Positions 37,181-49,700 of a stretch of 64,000 bases of DNA are shown piece after piece (the first letter of the stretch is position 1; the number at the start of each line of letters is the position of its first letter). Origin of the DNA: Blasia pusilla (lineage: Eukaryota > Marchantiophyta > Marchantiopsida > Blasiales); NCBI GenBank assembly GCA_050084515.1, contig CM114271.1, positions 13,578,001 to 13,642,000 of the forward strand. Direction: 5' to 3'. The translations under genes were made by a program, and so were the position numbers. The notes below the pieces were generated by a model. It made no database searches and was not told the DNA's origin. It saw only the letters and a program-made list of their open reading frames with translations.

Positions 37181-38701
37181 ATGATCACTCTCAACCTTGC
37201 GAGTAATCCCTCAATTACTCATCCCAAACATGTGGCACTCGATCTACACTCTCCCTCCCCGAGACGTGTAACGTGCGGCAACAAGCGGCGTGATACGGCA
37301 AATCGACCAGGCTATCATCTCATTGACAACCTACCCTCAACTCCAGACATCCCACACAGGTCTATGTCCCCTAAACCTCATACATAAGTGATCCTCTCAG
37401 CATCCACACAACCCAATATCCCCAAATAAACTACCCAAATCCCAGAATCCCTCATGCGTGTAAGGTAAATGACCAAAATGGATAACCTGAACACATGTCG
37501 ATGTCGCTCCTCAGCAACTGCAAATCTCAACCCAAATTGGTTGTGGAGAAAACTCCTCCAATCATCAAGTCATACTCCTCCCGTACTGACACTACTCAAA
37601 ACCTCTCGATAGACAGTGCGGTTCCAGTGGAACGGTGCGGCGTTGCAGGCGGCACGGAACGGCTACGAACGACACGGCCCTCGATGGTGGGACGTGGCAC
37701 TCGGAGGCATACCCTCCTCAATCAACAATAAACCCACACTGTGCCCCACAATGATGATGCGGCTCCGCGATAGAGACGGTGCGGTGCCGCCACGAGCGAC
37801 ACGACGCGGCAATCGGCGGCGCGTTGCGGCTACGGGCGTCACGGCACAGTACTCGATCGTCGTCGAGCGGCTACCAATTACAACATAGCAGCATGAAATC
37901 AAAACTCAAACACCATAACCAGAGGTCATATGCCATCATTGGTTGATGACGAAATTGCGATGACGGTGGCGGTCAAAACAAAGTACGTGGTGGCGAAGCA
38001 AGTCAGAGAATCAACGAACGTCGTGAAAGACCCTCCACTCCGTAACGACGGCAATGGCAACCAAAGGGTGGAAAACGGATGGTGGACCATTGATGGTGAG
38101 GGTTGATTGTCGATGGCAGAATGTTGACGGCGACGGCCCCCGCCAGCGTGGCGCGTGATTTAGGGTTTGAACAATTTAACCCTAAAAATCGCCTAGCAAT
38201 GGCAGTTTTGCAAGATTGACCATAACTTTTCACTCGCAACTCCAAATTGCGCATTGTTTGTTGCACAACATGCACAACTTCACGATCTACGACAGTGTGA
38301 ACAAATAATTGGAATTGGACATTCCAGAAAAAAAAATTGAAGGGGACTGTCGTGAAGCCCAATATCTCTTTCTCCTACAAAAAATTCGACAGCGCTTCTG
38401 CGCTGATTTCTCCCAATGAAAATGTAAAACCTGTAAAAATACAAATCAGCAAGCTACATGGTGCTCCCGAGAGCATCAGCATGGGGCAACCCGCCCCCAT
38501 ACTCAATCCCTATCAAAAATTGGGTAGCGCTTCCGCGCGCCACTCTTCCACACGAAAAATCGACAAATGCAAAGAACAATCAAAGCTGCCCTTGCTCCGG
38601 TGAGCACTCCCATGAGCTTCTGAATGGGAAACAAGGTCCCCAACCTACAAAAACAATGAGTGACCAGCGAGCTCCCCCATGAAACTCTCTCATTCTCTCT
38701 T
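37181..38701 (-). other. Gypsy 5' leader
   Basis: About 1.5 kb separates gag from the 5' LTR. No gene is recognisable. A stretch at 37620-37870 is GC-rich with many CGG/GCG triplets. A tRNA primer binding site is expected just inside the LTR at about 38700, but I see no TGGTATCAGA-like sequence there. Confidence 0.5.
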
Positions 38702-39200
38702 TGTAAAGTAAGATCCAATCTCTCTCTACACCATCTCACACCATAGCTCTCAAAGGTGTGCACTCTCTCTCATGTCAAACCAAACCCACTCTCCTAATGA
38801 GAGGCTTGGGTTACACTCACAAGGCAAGGGACCATAGCTCTGCCGCCTCATGCCAAGAGGTTCAACAAAGAGAGAATGAGCTCTCAAGCTCTCTATCCTT
38901 GAGGTATACCTCTCCCCTCTCCCAAGCTCTCTCCATGGTAACCTATGCTCCCAAGTCATCTCCTTGGCTCTTGACCTGATGTAGGAGGTCAAGGGACACT
39001 TACCAAAAAATAGAAAGTCAATGATCCCCAACATGGAAACTTACCCGAAATAGTAAGTTTCTCTATATTGCTCCAAATGAGCCGAAATGAAGGGGAAACC
39101 GGGGGCTTCAGCATGTCATTCTCGACCTCTTGGGCCTGTCCTCCACCACTTGTGAAGACGCTCTGCTAGATCCCACCGATCTATCCTAACAATCGTGACA
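38702..39200 (-). repeat. 5' LTR of the gypsy element, lacking its first 128 bp
   Basis: It matches 29300-29796 over nearly its whole length and ends with the canonical CA (TTTACA on the minus strand). It begins at TGTCACGA, which corresponds to position 129 of the complete 3' LTR. Beyond 39200 the sequence changes to kinase-derived DNA. Confidence 0.82.
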
Positions 39201-39210
39201 TATTGAATTT

Positions 39211-39650
39211 CATTTGGACTTCTTGTTGGATTCAATTCTAAGAGATAGTGTATCATTTACCACGTTGCAAGGATAGCAATCATAGCCTTCGTATATGTGC
39301 AACCCAAAATTTTACATCAGCCTTTCATGGGCGAGGTCATCCAGGCTTTGAAACGCGTCTACAATGATTCACATGCCATTGATGGAAGGGGCTCAATGAA
39401 TGGGAGTCACATAGGAGATTTGTGTAGGGGAACATATACATGCCAAATACTGAACCAACAAGTGATTTCAACTCTAGTCCAACTAAAAGTTGTGATTTCC
39501 AACCTGCAAATCCATTTTCACCTCCTATTGTATTGTCAGAATCCAACAGATTGAGTCACCAACTCTCAAGGTCCTTCAGAAGACATAGTGATAGTGGATC
39601 TCTTAAGACGACCAAAAGTAAGCATGTCTGTGTGATTGGAACTTGATGAT
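39211..39650 (+). pseudogene. ALE2-like receptor kinase, C-terminal fragment (copy 2)
   Basis: The fragment is homologous to about 28640-29115 of copy 1. It contains CNPKF and then, in another frame, LHQPFMGEVIQALKRVYND, the last kinase subdomain, followed by a Ser-rich tail (SRSFRRHSDSGSLKTTKSK). It starts abruptly at the gypsy LTR edge and has frame changes. The two copies clearly share ancestry but have diverged, so the duplication is old. Confidence 0.75.
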
Positions 39651-39659
39651 GTGTTCTAC

Positions 39660-39830
39660 ATTAGATGGTGAACATTAACGTAACTGGGAATACATTTAGG
39701 GTTATCTACTCTCTCAAGTTACGCGAGGCCTCGATATGTCATTCTCAACCTCTTAAAGCTATCTTCCAATCTTCTTAAAGGCACTCTACCAAAACTTGTC
39801 GATCTATTCTAAAAAAATGTGACAAATGTC
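39660..39830 (-). repeat. Diverged LTR-like end
   Basis: The part around 39730-39830 resembles the LTR region containing GACCTCTTGGGC, the CTCTGC/CTACCA block and the CGATCTAT-GTGACA end. It looks like the remnant of another LTR of the same broad family. Confidence 0.45.
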
Positions 39831-40540
39831 TGAATTTTTTAGCTTAGGCTTTAGATGTTCAAGTCCCAATTCAAAGAGTATAAGGATTTGAAATATTGAC
39901 ATAGGATTGAATGAACTAAATTCAATACTCTAGGAGATTTGAGCACCAACCAAAATTGAGAGCAAACGTGGGATCTATCCACAGGGCACGTAGGCACCAA
40001 TTGCAATAAGATGTGCTAGTCTATTCTCGTGCATTTTGGGAAGTCAAAATTTATGGTTAAATTTGAAATACCCATTATTATTATTTATTTGAATGATTTA
40101 ATCTCTAAATCAATTTTGAACAATCCTATTGACTAAGGACGAGTGATTATATTGGTTTAAGGGGACAAGTATCAAGAGGAGAGGTGTTTGAAAATTAAGA
40201 AAGCTTTTGCAATAATAATATACATGCTCATGACAACTAAGATCCTTCCGGATGCACTCCTAGTGAGCAATCTTGATTGAGATAGATAGGCTATCATATT
40301 TCCATCGCTGGAAATTCCTTATCACAATAAACCAAAACTTAAGGTTTTCACATTAATTTTCTCAAGTTATGAAATTCCCAGCCAAAATTGTCATTCCAAA
40401 TTTTTTTATTTATTACCCTTTTCTAGTCTCCGTCCCTCCCACCAAATACATGGCATGAGAATCAAATTTTTAACACACATTAATTTGAATGAATTTGTCA
40501 TAAGTCACACATTGCCCTTGTGCGTAGCAACGGTGGAAAA

Positions 40541-40697
40541 CTAGTGAGGAGTCGTGAGATGCATAGTCTTTATAATCCTAAACGCTCGATTTAATTTCTT
40601 CAACCACACATATATGCCACGCGTCATAAATGTATGGAGTGAGAAAGTTCAAGTTTTCCCATTTGGGAAAGAAAAGTTCCTCAAATAATAATATAGA
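40541..40697 (-). mobile_element. Miniature Helitron (157 bp)
   Basis: On the minus strand it starts TCTATATTATTATTTGAGG after an A at 40698. It ends CTAG at 40544-40541 before a T. The 3' region (GTGAGGAGTCGTGAGATGCAT on the plus strand) resembles the 3' end of the large Helitron at 10935. The hairpin is degraded. Confidence 0.45.
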
Positions 40698-40793
40698 TTT
40701 GGGGTGTTAGGAGAACTTAACTAAGCTAAATCGTAACCATTCTTGTTTCCAATATTGAAACACGACTGACGACTCCACGTTGGGCCGATACAA

Positions 40794-42102
40794 TCTATAT
40801 TATTATAGGAGAGTGCCTTTATTTGCAAACATCTCTCTGCTTTACACGTGGCAACTGGGCAGTACGAAAATGTTTCACATGCTACGGGTAACAAGAAAAA
40901 ATTGAATTTTATGTGCAACATCATTAATCTCTTCCTTTCACGGGCTATACGATATCTCTTCAAATACTTTTTTATTTATCATGCATCGCACGGGCACCTT
41001 ACATCTATATTATTATTGGAAAGTGCTTATTGATTTGCAAACTCCTCTTTGTTTGACACATGGCTATTGGGCAGCAAGAAAAGGTTTCAATTACTACCGG
41101 CAGCGAAAAAAAATAAATTTGAATTTATGTACAATATCACTAATTTCTTCCATTCAAAGACTATACACGGGCACCTTATTAATAAATTTGTATGAGAAAA
41201 TATATGATTGATTTGCATAAACCTCTTTACATGACAATTAAAAATAAGATATTTTATATATTACATAAAAAACTTTTTTTATTTCCCATACATTCACATA
41301 CACCTTTCTACCTGAGTTTTAAACACGAGATGCGACAGGGACGACAGCAGACCTCAAGGTCGGCGAAGGGCGTACGATGGTAGTTGAAACGAAGGATGGA
41401 CGAAGACTGGAAAGAGATAATTTTCATTTACCTTCTTTTCCTCAGTGTCCTCGACTCCTCACCTCTACAGAGTACAGATACGGTTCCATCACAAGCGACC
41501 GACTGCGGATCGAAAACCAAGATTTGCTTTGAATCCTTTCATATACGTCGTCCCTGCAGGCGTAACATTCAATGCTACAGTTCCAACACCCGGCCCAGCG
41601 AACTAATTGAAATCGCATGCGTACGATGCGTAGTTCTGGTCATAATTCGTCGACCAACACATTGCCAGGAGGATCTCTGGAGTCTGGATCAAAACCGGCA
41701 ACCCGAGGCGAAGCAAGCGCGAGCAAATCCACCGCAGGGGAGCGGGAGCCACTCCGAGCCCAGCCCCCAGGTGCAGCTTTGCCTTGCAATTTTCATCCTG
41801 ATTATTGAATTCGGAATCATCATCATCCCTGACTAGTTCACAACTTCACGAGGTTTGGAAACTGGATTATTGGAATCTTCCTCATCTAGGTTCCGCTCCT
41901 GCACGGCCTACAACGACCTCGACAATGATGTTGAGTAATCATTGCTCGCTCTTTTAGACGCTTTTACCGACTTGATAGTACACTGTGTAATTTCTTTTCT
42001 GTTTCGACCTAATTTCGGACCAAAATAATTGCGAGCACCTTTTGAGACAATGGATGGCGTTTCCGGAACGCTAGCTAGTTTCTGTGCATCGCACAGTTTT
42101 AG
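40794..42102 (+). mobile_element. Cluster of tandem short Helitrons
   Basis: Helitron-like 5' ends (TCTATATTATTAT after an A) start at 40794 and 41004. Each is followed by a similar stretch containing ATTTGCAAAC, a CTCT-TTT-GACAC/TACAC-GTGGC block and GGGCAG. Copies close with GCATCGCACGGGCACCTTA (about 40983) or a shortened CACGGGCACCTTATTA (about 41165). A clean hairpin CTGTGC-ATC-GCACAG at 42082-42096 followed by TTAGT could be the final 3' end. Head-to-tail repetition is visible at about 210 and 175 bp spacing. Confidence 0.5.
41340..41930 (+). other. GC-richer insert within the Helitron cluster, unidentified
   Basis: This stretch has clearly higher GC than the AT-rich sequence around it and several open frames, the longest at 41384-41836. 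A different frame gives a plausible protein end, SSSRFRSCTAYNDLDNDVE before TAA at about 41938. I recognise no family. Its position between a Helitron 5' end and a candidate 3' hairpin suggests a captured gene fragment. Confidence 0.35.
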
Positions 42103-42629
42103 TAAGAATCCCCCTGCACTGTTAGGGAAGTGATGATACTCGGGAAGACCGAGCAGCCGAATACTAAACGTAAAACATTAATTTCCACAGGATATTCTTC
42201 TGTCTGCAGTGGCCGTGGGATGCACGGATGCCTGTTTAAGAATTCATGTTTCGATGTCATTTCCTACCGATCTCTGCATAATTTGATGAAATTGTTTTTT
42301 TTTGAGAAATCTAATGATACTTGTAAAGTAAAATAAATGCTTGCATGGTGATGTTTATATGTTTAGCAAAACCTTCCTCCTCTTAACAATGAGAAAAGAG
42401 AAAAAAAGGAAAGCATAGGTTTGGATGTGGCAACCCGGAATTCTCACCCGGTAACCCCACCCAATACAATTGTGGCCGGAGGGCGTTTAACTGCATAATT
42501 CTGATGGGATTTGATGTACTAGCCTTGGTATGACCACATCATGTTCTCAGCATACCCACTTTGCCTATGCACAAGTACTCTCTAAGAAAATCAACGGTAT
42601 TTCAAGAATAGTAAGAGGCCCGTACATGA

Positions 42630-42677
42630 TTTGGCACTCACATAAATAAATCAATCAATCAATCAGTCAATCTATCC
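42630..42677. repeat. AATC/AATA tetranucleotide run
   Basis: ATAAATAAATCAATCAATCAATCAGTCAATC follows a short stretch that could be a retroposon 3' end. It resembles the AATAAATCTATTC tail of LINE-B but the body upstream is not recognisable. Confidence 0.4.
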
Positions 42678-42679
42678 GT

Positions 42680-43980
42680 CAAGGATAGATCAATCAACCT
42701 TCCAATTTGTTCTTAAAATTTATAAATTTAGCTTTTTATTCTTTTCTTGTTCTGGGTTTTATACTATTCAAAACTTCTACATGTGAGAAAAGATCCTTCT
42801 AATATTGCAAAAGTATAGTGGGACAATTTTGAGGGTAAAACCATACAACTATGAAAAAGAGCAAATGGAGAATTTGGAAATTGAAAAGGCTCATAAAATT
42901 CAGACAATATAAAAAATCAGAAATTCTCTTCAAGAGCTATTATTTCTACTTGATTGAAACAGAATCTCACTTATTTCAAGCCCAATAACCATGACTAAAA
43001 CATAACTTGGAATAATTTTCCAAACCTAATCTGAAAGATTCTTTCCCTCTAAGATATTAAATTGGTAGAAATTTCAAAAGTAATTGTGACAACCTTGTAC
43101 AATTCAATATTAACAGCTGTTAATATTTTAGACTTGTGGAATTCAAAAAGGGATGAGCTAGAACAAATAATAGTATACATTTCTAGATTTACATTTGAAT
43201 TTATCATATTTATAAAATTAGTATTTGTAGTCTTATAATTCATGGGCAAGTTGTATTGTTGGATAAAAACTTTCAAAATATTTAATGAATAGAATAAGGA
43301 ATTTAAATAAATAAAAAAAATTGTCTTGTTATAAGGATCAAGGTGTCATTGTGGTGGTTCTTTTTCCATAAATTTTGGATTTGAAACGATATGTAAAATA
43401 TAGACATCTGAAAATTTTCAAATAAAATAAAATTTAGATGGCATGGAACAAAATCAAGGTTTGGCATAATCTGAATATTTTCCCTTTTTTAAATAAAAAA
43501 TAAGAAATTAAAATCCTAATTTTTCCGTTGGGTATTTCATCATTAATGTGGCATCTCTTTTCTGCCTATGTGGTAACTAAAAACCCAAATATTCAGTAAT
43601 TTTTCATAAATTCAATCCCAAATATTATGATAAATGCCGACTATGACACGTCTTTTGTGGTGCAACAAAGAGTATATGCATGATGCATTTGAGGAGTCCA
43701 AAGGTTCGCCCAGGTAATCAAGGATGACATGTAAAGGAGCAAGGTATCCTATGACTGCAAGTTTCCTTTGTTTCGAACTCATTTGATGATTTGAGGAATA
43801 TACTATTTTAGGCACATTCCCTTCTTCTGGAATACCCAAGAAATTCAGTTCAATTTACCCTATTTCTATCTATAGAAAATTCCCATTGATCCACTACTAC
43901 ATGTTATGGTTGAGGAGGTGACTTGCGTGCATTAAGCACCAAGGAGAGAGTATACCTCAATGAGGGAAAGATTATGAGTT
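42680..43980. other. AT-rich, no gene seen
   Basis: The segment is strongly AT-rich with only short open frames. I see nothing I can name. Confidence 0.4.
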
Positions 43981-43984
43981 TATT

Positions 43985-44084
43985 GCCTCTTTCTTAATCC
44001 TCCTTAAATGAGGTGGCGGAGCTATGGTGCTCCTTTCTTTGTGAGTAACCCAAGCTTGGGCTCTCACCATTTGATTAGGTTTGG

Positions 44085-44086
<2 letters not shown>
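43985..44086 (-). repeat. LTR fragment next to LINE-A
   Basis: On the minus strand this reads CCAAACCTAAT, then GGGTTACTCACAA and CACCATAGCTCCGCCACCTCA. It follows the gypsy LTR block at 38777-38852. It abuts the GA run at the 3' end of the LINE-A copy. Confidence 0.55.

Positions 44087-44177
<91 letters not shown>
44087..44177. repeat. (GA)n microsatellite, LINE-A tail
   Basis: About 45 uninterrupted GA units (CT on the element strand) lie directly at the 3' end of LINE-A. Confidence 0.95.
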
Positions 44178-44180
<3 letters not shown>

Positions 44181-46148
44181 TCATTAAGTAGCGTATGTCG
44201 TAGCCTTGCGACCATAGACCCCGCGCCCTGGTTGGACGGTGCTTGAGATTGGTATGGGTGTAGAGAGAGAAGCAAGTGAAGAAGGTACCATATGAGAGGA
44301 GGGAGAAACTCTGATATAGTGTGAGTGCTGACCAAACAACGTGTTTGTGCGGAGCTTCCAAGTGTCAACCAAGAAACTCTTCACCACACCATCTACTTTA
44401 CCTGATTGGGATCCCCAACAGACATTACTTACTAGTGCAACAGCTTTGGGCAATGAATCAAGGCTACTGAACGTGTTGAACAATTCTGGTACTACCAGCT
44501 TAGCAATATGAGCATATGCTCTTGCTCTGTGTGTTGTGAATTTTGCGTAGGAGACCAAGTAATGACTAGAGGTTTCGTCCCCATCATCACACAAGGCACA
44601 AGAGTTTAGTTATGTTCCCATTCTACTTTTCTTATGGTTCAAGGGGATTTCCCCCATCTTGAACTTGAACTTGAGCCGGGTTTCCAAGCAAGGGGTTCCC
44701 CGCAAATAGTTCTTAAGTTCTACCCTCTGGGGATATACCGTCAAAAGAGAGAGGTCAGACATTTTCATGGCTTCCTCCGTGTTGTTCAGCTATGAGCGTT
44801 TGCCCATTGCTTTGGTTATGGTATCCACGAATGCTTTCTCATCTTGCTCCCACAGTTCAGGCCTTGCTAGGAGCTTGGATGCTTGCACAATCTCTTGCAC
44901 CTTTTTTGTCCAAGATTTGGCCTGCTTTACGGGTCTTCTTTGGGTCCAGGTTTTACCCCATCACCTCCTTAGGATAGCGATGGGAGTCCATCGTCTCCAA
45001 GTGCCTCCGCCATTTCAACTTGGCGATATCACGTCTATCCTCCAAGGGTTCCATACCAAGTTCTGATCTCACACCAACTTAGGCTGTTTGTAAGGAAGTT
45101 GACATCATACCTCGAAATGCCCTCACCTGCACACCTTCAAGCCTATCCCTTTGTTTGGTGTTGGCATCCCACACTGCTGCCTTGTATTCCTACGAGGGAC
45201 GAATGGTATGCAAAATGACACAGCGCTTTACTTTTGATGTGATATCTCAGTAGTCTTCTTAATGTGTACATCCCACATGCCATCTTACGAGAATTATATG
45301 CCCAGATAGGTGTATGTAGCCACACAGGGGATCTCTTGGTCACCCCAGTACCACTGTTGGTCTTGGTCCTCCTCCTTGCCATTGAAAATCATCACACTGC
45401 ACTTTAGTACATTTGCCTCCATGCCCCACATGTCACGCTAGAGTTTGGTCAAGGATATCATCTCTTGGAGTTTCTCTCCTATTTCCTTGAGGCCACCAAA
45501 GTCATCAGCAAACATGAGGGCAACAATAGAGTTGTTGCCCACATGTATGCCTAGTCCACTATCCTCCATTTCTTCCAATAGGGAATTCACAAAAATGTTG
45601 AAGAGGGTGGGGGAGAGCGAGCATCCTTGAGCCACTCCTTGCTTGATGTCGAATGTCCCACTCTTTTGGCCATTCACCACAACTCTACTCCTTGTGTTCT
45701 GGTATATCTTCTCCACCACCCTCCACATTTTCCCTCTCAACCCCACCTTCCACAAGCTATAAGAAAGCCCGTCACGCCATACAATGTCGTATGCCTTCTT
45801 GAGGTCCAAGAAGAAGCAATAGGTGGGTTTCCCCTCTTTTTTCCTACCCTAGATGATCTGACTGAAGGTGAAGATGTGGTCCACGCATCCTCGGGCTTGC
45901 CAGAAGCCAGCCTTGACTTCCTTGATGACAAAATTCTCCTCCAGGTACACAGAGATCCTATTGTTGAGTATACGGCAAAGGAGATTCGTAACATCACTCA
46001 GCAATGTAATACCCCTGTAGTTTCTAGGGTCTTCTCGCTCACCCTTCTTGAAGAGGTTCACGATGACTCCCATCCGCCATCTTTGTGGGATAACTTCTGC
46101 CCACCAGACCAGGTTGAAGAGACTCACTAGAGGGGGATACTGCATCAT
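44087..46148 (-). mobile_element. LINE-A copy with reverse transcriptase and (CT)n tail
   Basis: Minus strand. Reverse transcriptase is readable in 46148-45849 and 45809-45438: VIPQRWRMGVIVNLFKKGE, DPRNYRGITLLS, FFLDLKKAYDIVWRDGL, GVAQGCSLSPTLFNIFVNSLL and the active site ALMFADDFGGL. The C-terminal region (45070-44400) has YPKEVMG-like codons, the ELWEQDEKA block and a CALCDDGDETSSHYLVSY zinc block. The 3' untranslated end leads to GAGTACTCTCTC and about 91 bases of pure CT (44177-44087). The 5' part, including any endonuclease, is missing. One stop interrupts the reverse transcriptase near 45850. Confidence 0.82.
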
Positions 46149-46225
46149 TGAATTTTTGGTTATTTGGTAGGATCCATTTCTTAAAATAATTCATGTGTCA
46201 GAGTAGTGGTTATGCGGTATCCCCC

Positions 46226-46740
46226 GGCAATCTCAATGCCATGATTTCACTTTGTTGTTGTAACACCTCTATTTGGGCAACCATCCTAGCCTCACGACTA
46301 AGGCCTCTCTTGCCATGTCCAAGTGGCGAGCCTTGGCATCCTCTAGTGACCCTAACAACTTAGCAAGTAGGCTTCCATTGGGACCACTATCAAATATATG
46401 GCCATACCTACAATAGATGCTTCATCTTATGCAATGCAGAAGAGAGTTGAAGGACTATATGGAGCCAGTGGCCATGGAGTAGGTAGTCTTAGAGGAGGAA
46501 GAGGTGGAGGGTTAATCCATAGAGGATGCCAAGGCTCGCCACTTGGACATGGCAAGAGAGGCCTTAGTCGTGAGGCTATGATGGTTTCCCAAATAGAGGT
46601 GTTACAACAACAAAGTGAAATCATGGCATTGAGATTGCCTACTGTTTAGTTGGTGAGATCTATATCATATCGGGCATATAGAGACACAAAAAGTCTTGGA
46701 TGGATGTGTGGGATACCACAAATAGAGGAAACCTCTATGG
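46226..46740 (+). pseudogene. Gypsy gag fragment folded as an inverted repeat
   Basis: The segment 46398-46740 reads REAMMVSQIEVLQQQSEIMA, then a stop, then SLGWMCGIPQIE. This follows the end of gag in the large gypsy element (MAAQIQQLQQQIAAMALRLP and DPGWMCGAAQMEA). The part 46521-46639 is repeated in inverted orientation at 46227-46344. It is a small, isolated piece of a related element. Confidence 0.65.
46227..46639. repeat. Near-perfect inverted repeat, about 118-bp arms
   Basis: Arms 46227-46344 and 46521-46639 are complementary with only a few mismatches, separated by 176 bp. A transcript would fold into a long hairpin. Confidence 0.85.
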
Positions 46741-46749
46741 TTAGACAAA

Positions 46750-49700
46750 AATAAATAGTAAAGTTGGATCCTTAGTGAGGGAATTTGATTGACATACCAC
46801 ACTTTCTCATTTATTTCCATTGTTTGAGGAAATAAGAACTCCATCCATGGATTTTGATCTCACTAGCAAGAGGTTGGATGTTGGTGGTGTATTGACATGA
46901 CATGTGATGAGGAATTCAAGTACCTCAATACCCATTATTAATGCTCAAGGGGATCTACATTAAGTTCATTTTTTAGGGTGGCCATAATTATGTATAGTGT
47001 CATATGCTTTTCTACCACAAATGTTATGACCTTGGGAGGCATGCTATCAAAGTTTTTGGCTTATCACCACTAGAAGAATCATCATATTTTATCACTAGGT
47101 TTTTTACCAACTCCATTATATATCATGATCCATGACTTGAAACAATCAACGGCTTGTTGAGTCACAAAAGGCAAGTCATAGCTTTGGAATAACTAGGGCA
47201 ACTATAACAGTTTGCTAACATGGAAGTATTTTCCTCCTTATATGACTCAATGGTTGAGTCATACAAAGAGGGTTACAACGTTCACAAAGGTGATGTGGCA
47301 AGTGCCATGGAAAAACATAATAGTGACGTATAAAACATCATATGTTAGCACAAGATGTGGACAAAAGGATAATTATGCTATTTATAATAATACAACTATC
47401 ATAGTTAGCTAGTAGGAGGGACTTATATGGCTATCGGAGTCATTTTTTCATGACTAGTGGTAGGGGAAATGAACCAAGCAATTCATTAAAGTTGACCATT
47501 GGAGTCATGAAAAGATTAAATTTTAGGGTTTGGGACATATATGACTATTAGAACAGAACTAAAGTAGTCATGAAAGTTTACTATCCTAGTCATGAAAAGA
47601 GTAAAATCTTGGGTTTGTTACATAAATGAATATGGGAGTCAAATTTTCATGACTAATAGTTAGAAAATTCAACCAGGGTAATAATTAAAGTTAACGATCC
47701 TAGTCAAGATATGACTAAGAGAGTTAGCAACAATGAATCAACTTACGACTAAATGTATCTTATGATGAGTTCTCAATTCTGAATCAATGAGTGATTATAT
47801 TGTGAGGAGTTTGGCATACATTTTATTCTTTGTATGACTCTAGTAGTCTGATGTATAGTCATGCTTGTATGAGTGTGGGAGTCTTAAAGTTAAGATGCAG
47901 ATCTCATGTAACACAACAAGAATGACTTGATGAGTCATTCAACTATGACTTCTTGAATTACAATTTCTAAATATGTTTGTAGGCATTTGAAAGTTTATTT
48001 TAAAAAATTCAAAATCATATCAATTTTGTCCAATAACGATCAGAAAAGTCAAAGAATTAGTCCATGCACTTGATTGAGGGCCAAAAAAGTTTGACTTGCT
48101 TGCTTATATGGAAAGTGGGCATCATGCAAGTAAGAGTTGAAACAAGTAAAAACCTTGCTACAGTATTGAATTTGGCTAGGTTTTTGTTTGCAACCTGCAT
48201 GAGAACAAGTAAAATGGAAGAGCTTCACAAGTCTCATATATTTATTCTATGCACTTGCACAAATAAATGGAGTATGAACAAAAAGACAATTAGTTGTTAT
48301 ATGAGCCATCTAATAATAAAAAATGCATGACTTGGGTAGCAATGGATAAGAGATAGACAACCATCAAATAGAATTCTTAAAGGAGAAAGTAAAATAGGTG
48401 GATGGACTATTCCACTAAGTCACATCTAAAACCTTGGCATGCAAAATACATATAAAAGAATCTCTTTACCATAAAAGAGTGAAGATGTTTCAGAAGTGTT
48501 TGAAATTGATCTAAACTTATTTGCAATGATAGTTTGAACACTTATCTAGTTGAAGTGTTGGATATTAGATAGGTCTAACCTATACACTTCCTTACATGCA
48601 TTTCTAGCGAGAGCATGGTTGAACATGATGCATCTCCAAAAGTGACTTGAGACGGTTCATTATCTACATTGGGAGTCCACAAGGAATGATCAGATCTATC
48701 ACATTGATCAAGTTGATTCTCACCATGCCAAGTGGAATGTCATTGCCATGGAACTTTTCTTGGGCTCCAAATCTTGTAATAACCCCAAAGCCAAGGACCA
48801 TCCTACTTAACTATGGCTTAGTGAGGTGAACATGATTCCCTATACCCAATTATAAACATCGCCAAAACAAATTTGCGCTTATTAATCTATGGAAAATTAC
48901 ATTCTCCATTAATAGCTATAACCAAATAAGCAATGTATATTATATTTTACCTTCTTGAGTGACCGTCCCTATCTTGGTAGACTATATGAGAATTTCACGA
49001 GTCTTATACCAAGAAGTAATTGTCCACAGAAATAATTATCAATGAATCATGTAGCATGAAACAATATGAGTAGTGAACGTACATGGGAAGAACTTACCTT
49101 GGTCTATTTTTTTAACCTCTGGACCCGGTGTCACTTCCCTGCTCTTGCCGAACATTAGCTTATCCTTTTGCCTTTTTTTTGGAGAGGACTTATCCTTGTT
49201 ATCTACACTCTAATAGTCTACATATTTTCACAAATGATTCAAGCAAGAAAATATTGTAGAATAGAATCCCAAGAAAATCATAATTCATTACAATATAAAA
49301 AGCATCAACTAAATAAGATTTGAAACTAATCAACCCTAACGCACGTTCTTTGTTAGATCTTCATCATCACTTTCTATGAAGCTCTTCTTATATTGGCAAA
49401 CCAAGGGTTGTAAATCTATATTGATTGGATGAAGAAATCAATCCATAAAGATATAGAAAGATCAATGGGGCCTTGAACCAAAATGTAGATGAAAGAAAAG
49501 AAAATATTATGTAGGTGGACTATGATATCACACATTCTTCACTTGGGGCAATAGTCTTACTCCTCAATCCAACTTTGATTGGGGGATCGGGATCAATAGG
49601 ACCATCCCCACATGCAGTGACTCATTTGGAACTTGAGTTCCGATTGCTCACTCCTCCCATGCATGGTAACAAGTCTAAGCTAAGGGAACCAACAATGGAT

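Larger units (their letters stand above)
29172..39200 (-). mobile_element. Ty3/gypsy LTR retrotransposon with methyltransferase and PHD finger
   Basis: Reading the minus strand, the order is 5' LTR (39200-38702), leader, gag (37180-35870), protease, cytosine-C5 methyltransferase, reverse transcriptase, RNase H, integrase, PHD finger, polypurine tract (29935-29926), 3' LTR (29924-29300) and a 128-bp start of another LTR (29299-29172). Reverse transcriptase before RNase H before integrase is the Ty3/gypsy order. No target-site duplication is visible and the 5' LTR lacks its first 128 bp, so the locus was rearranged after insertion. Many stops and frameshifts make all frames non-functional. Both flanks carry ALE2-like kinase sequence. 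Confidence 0.88.
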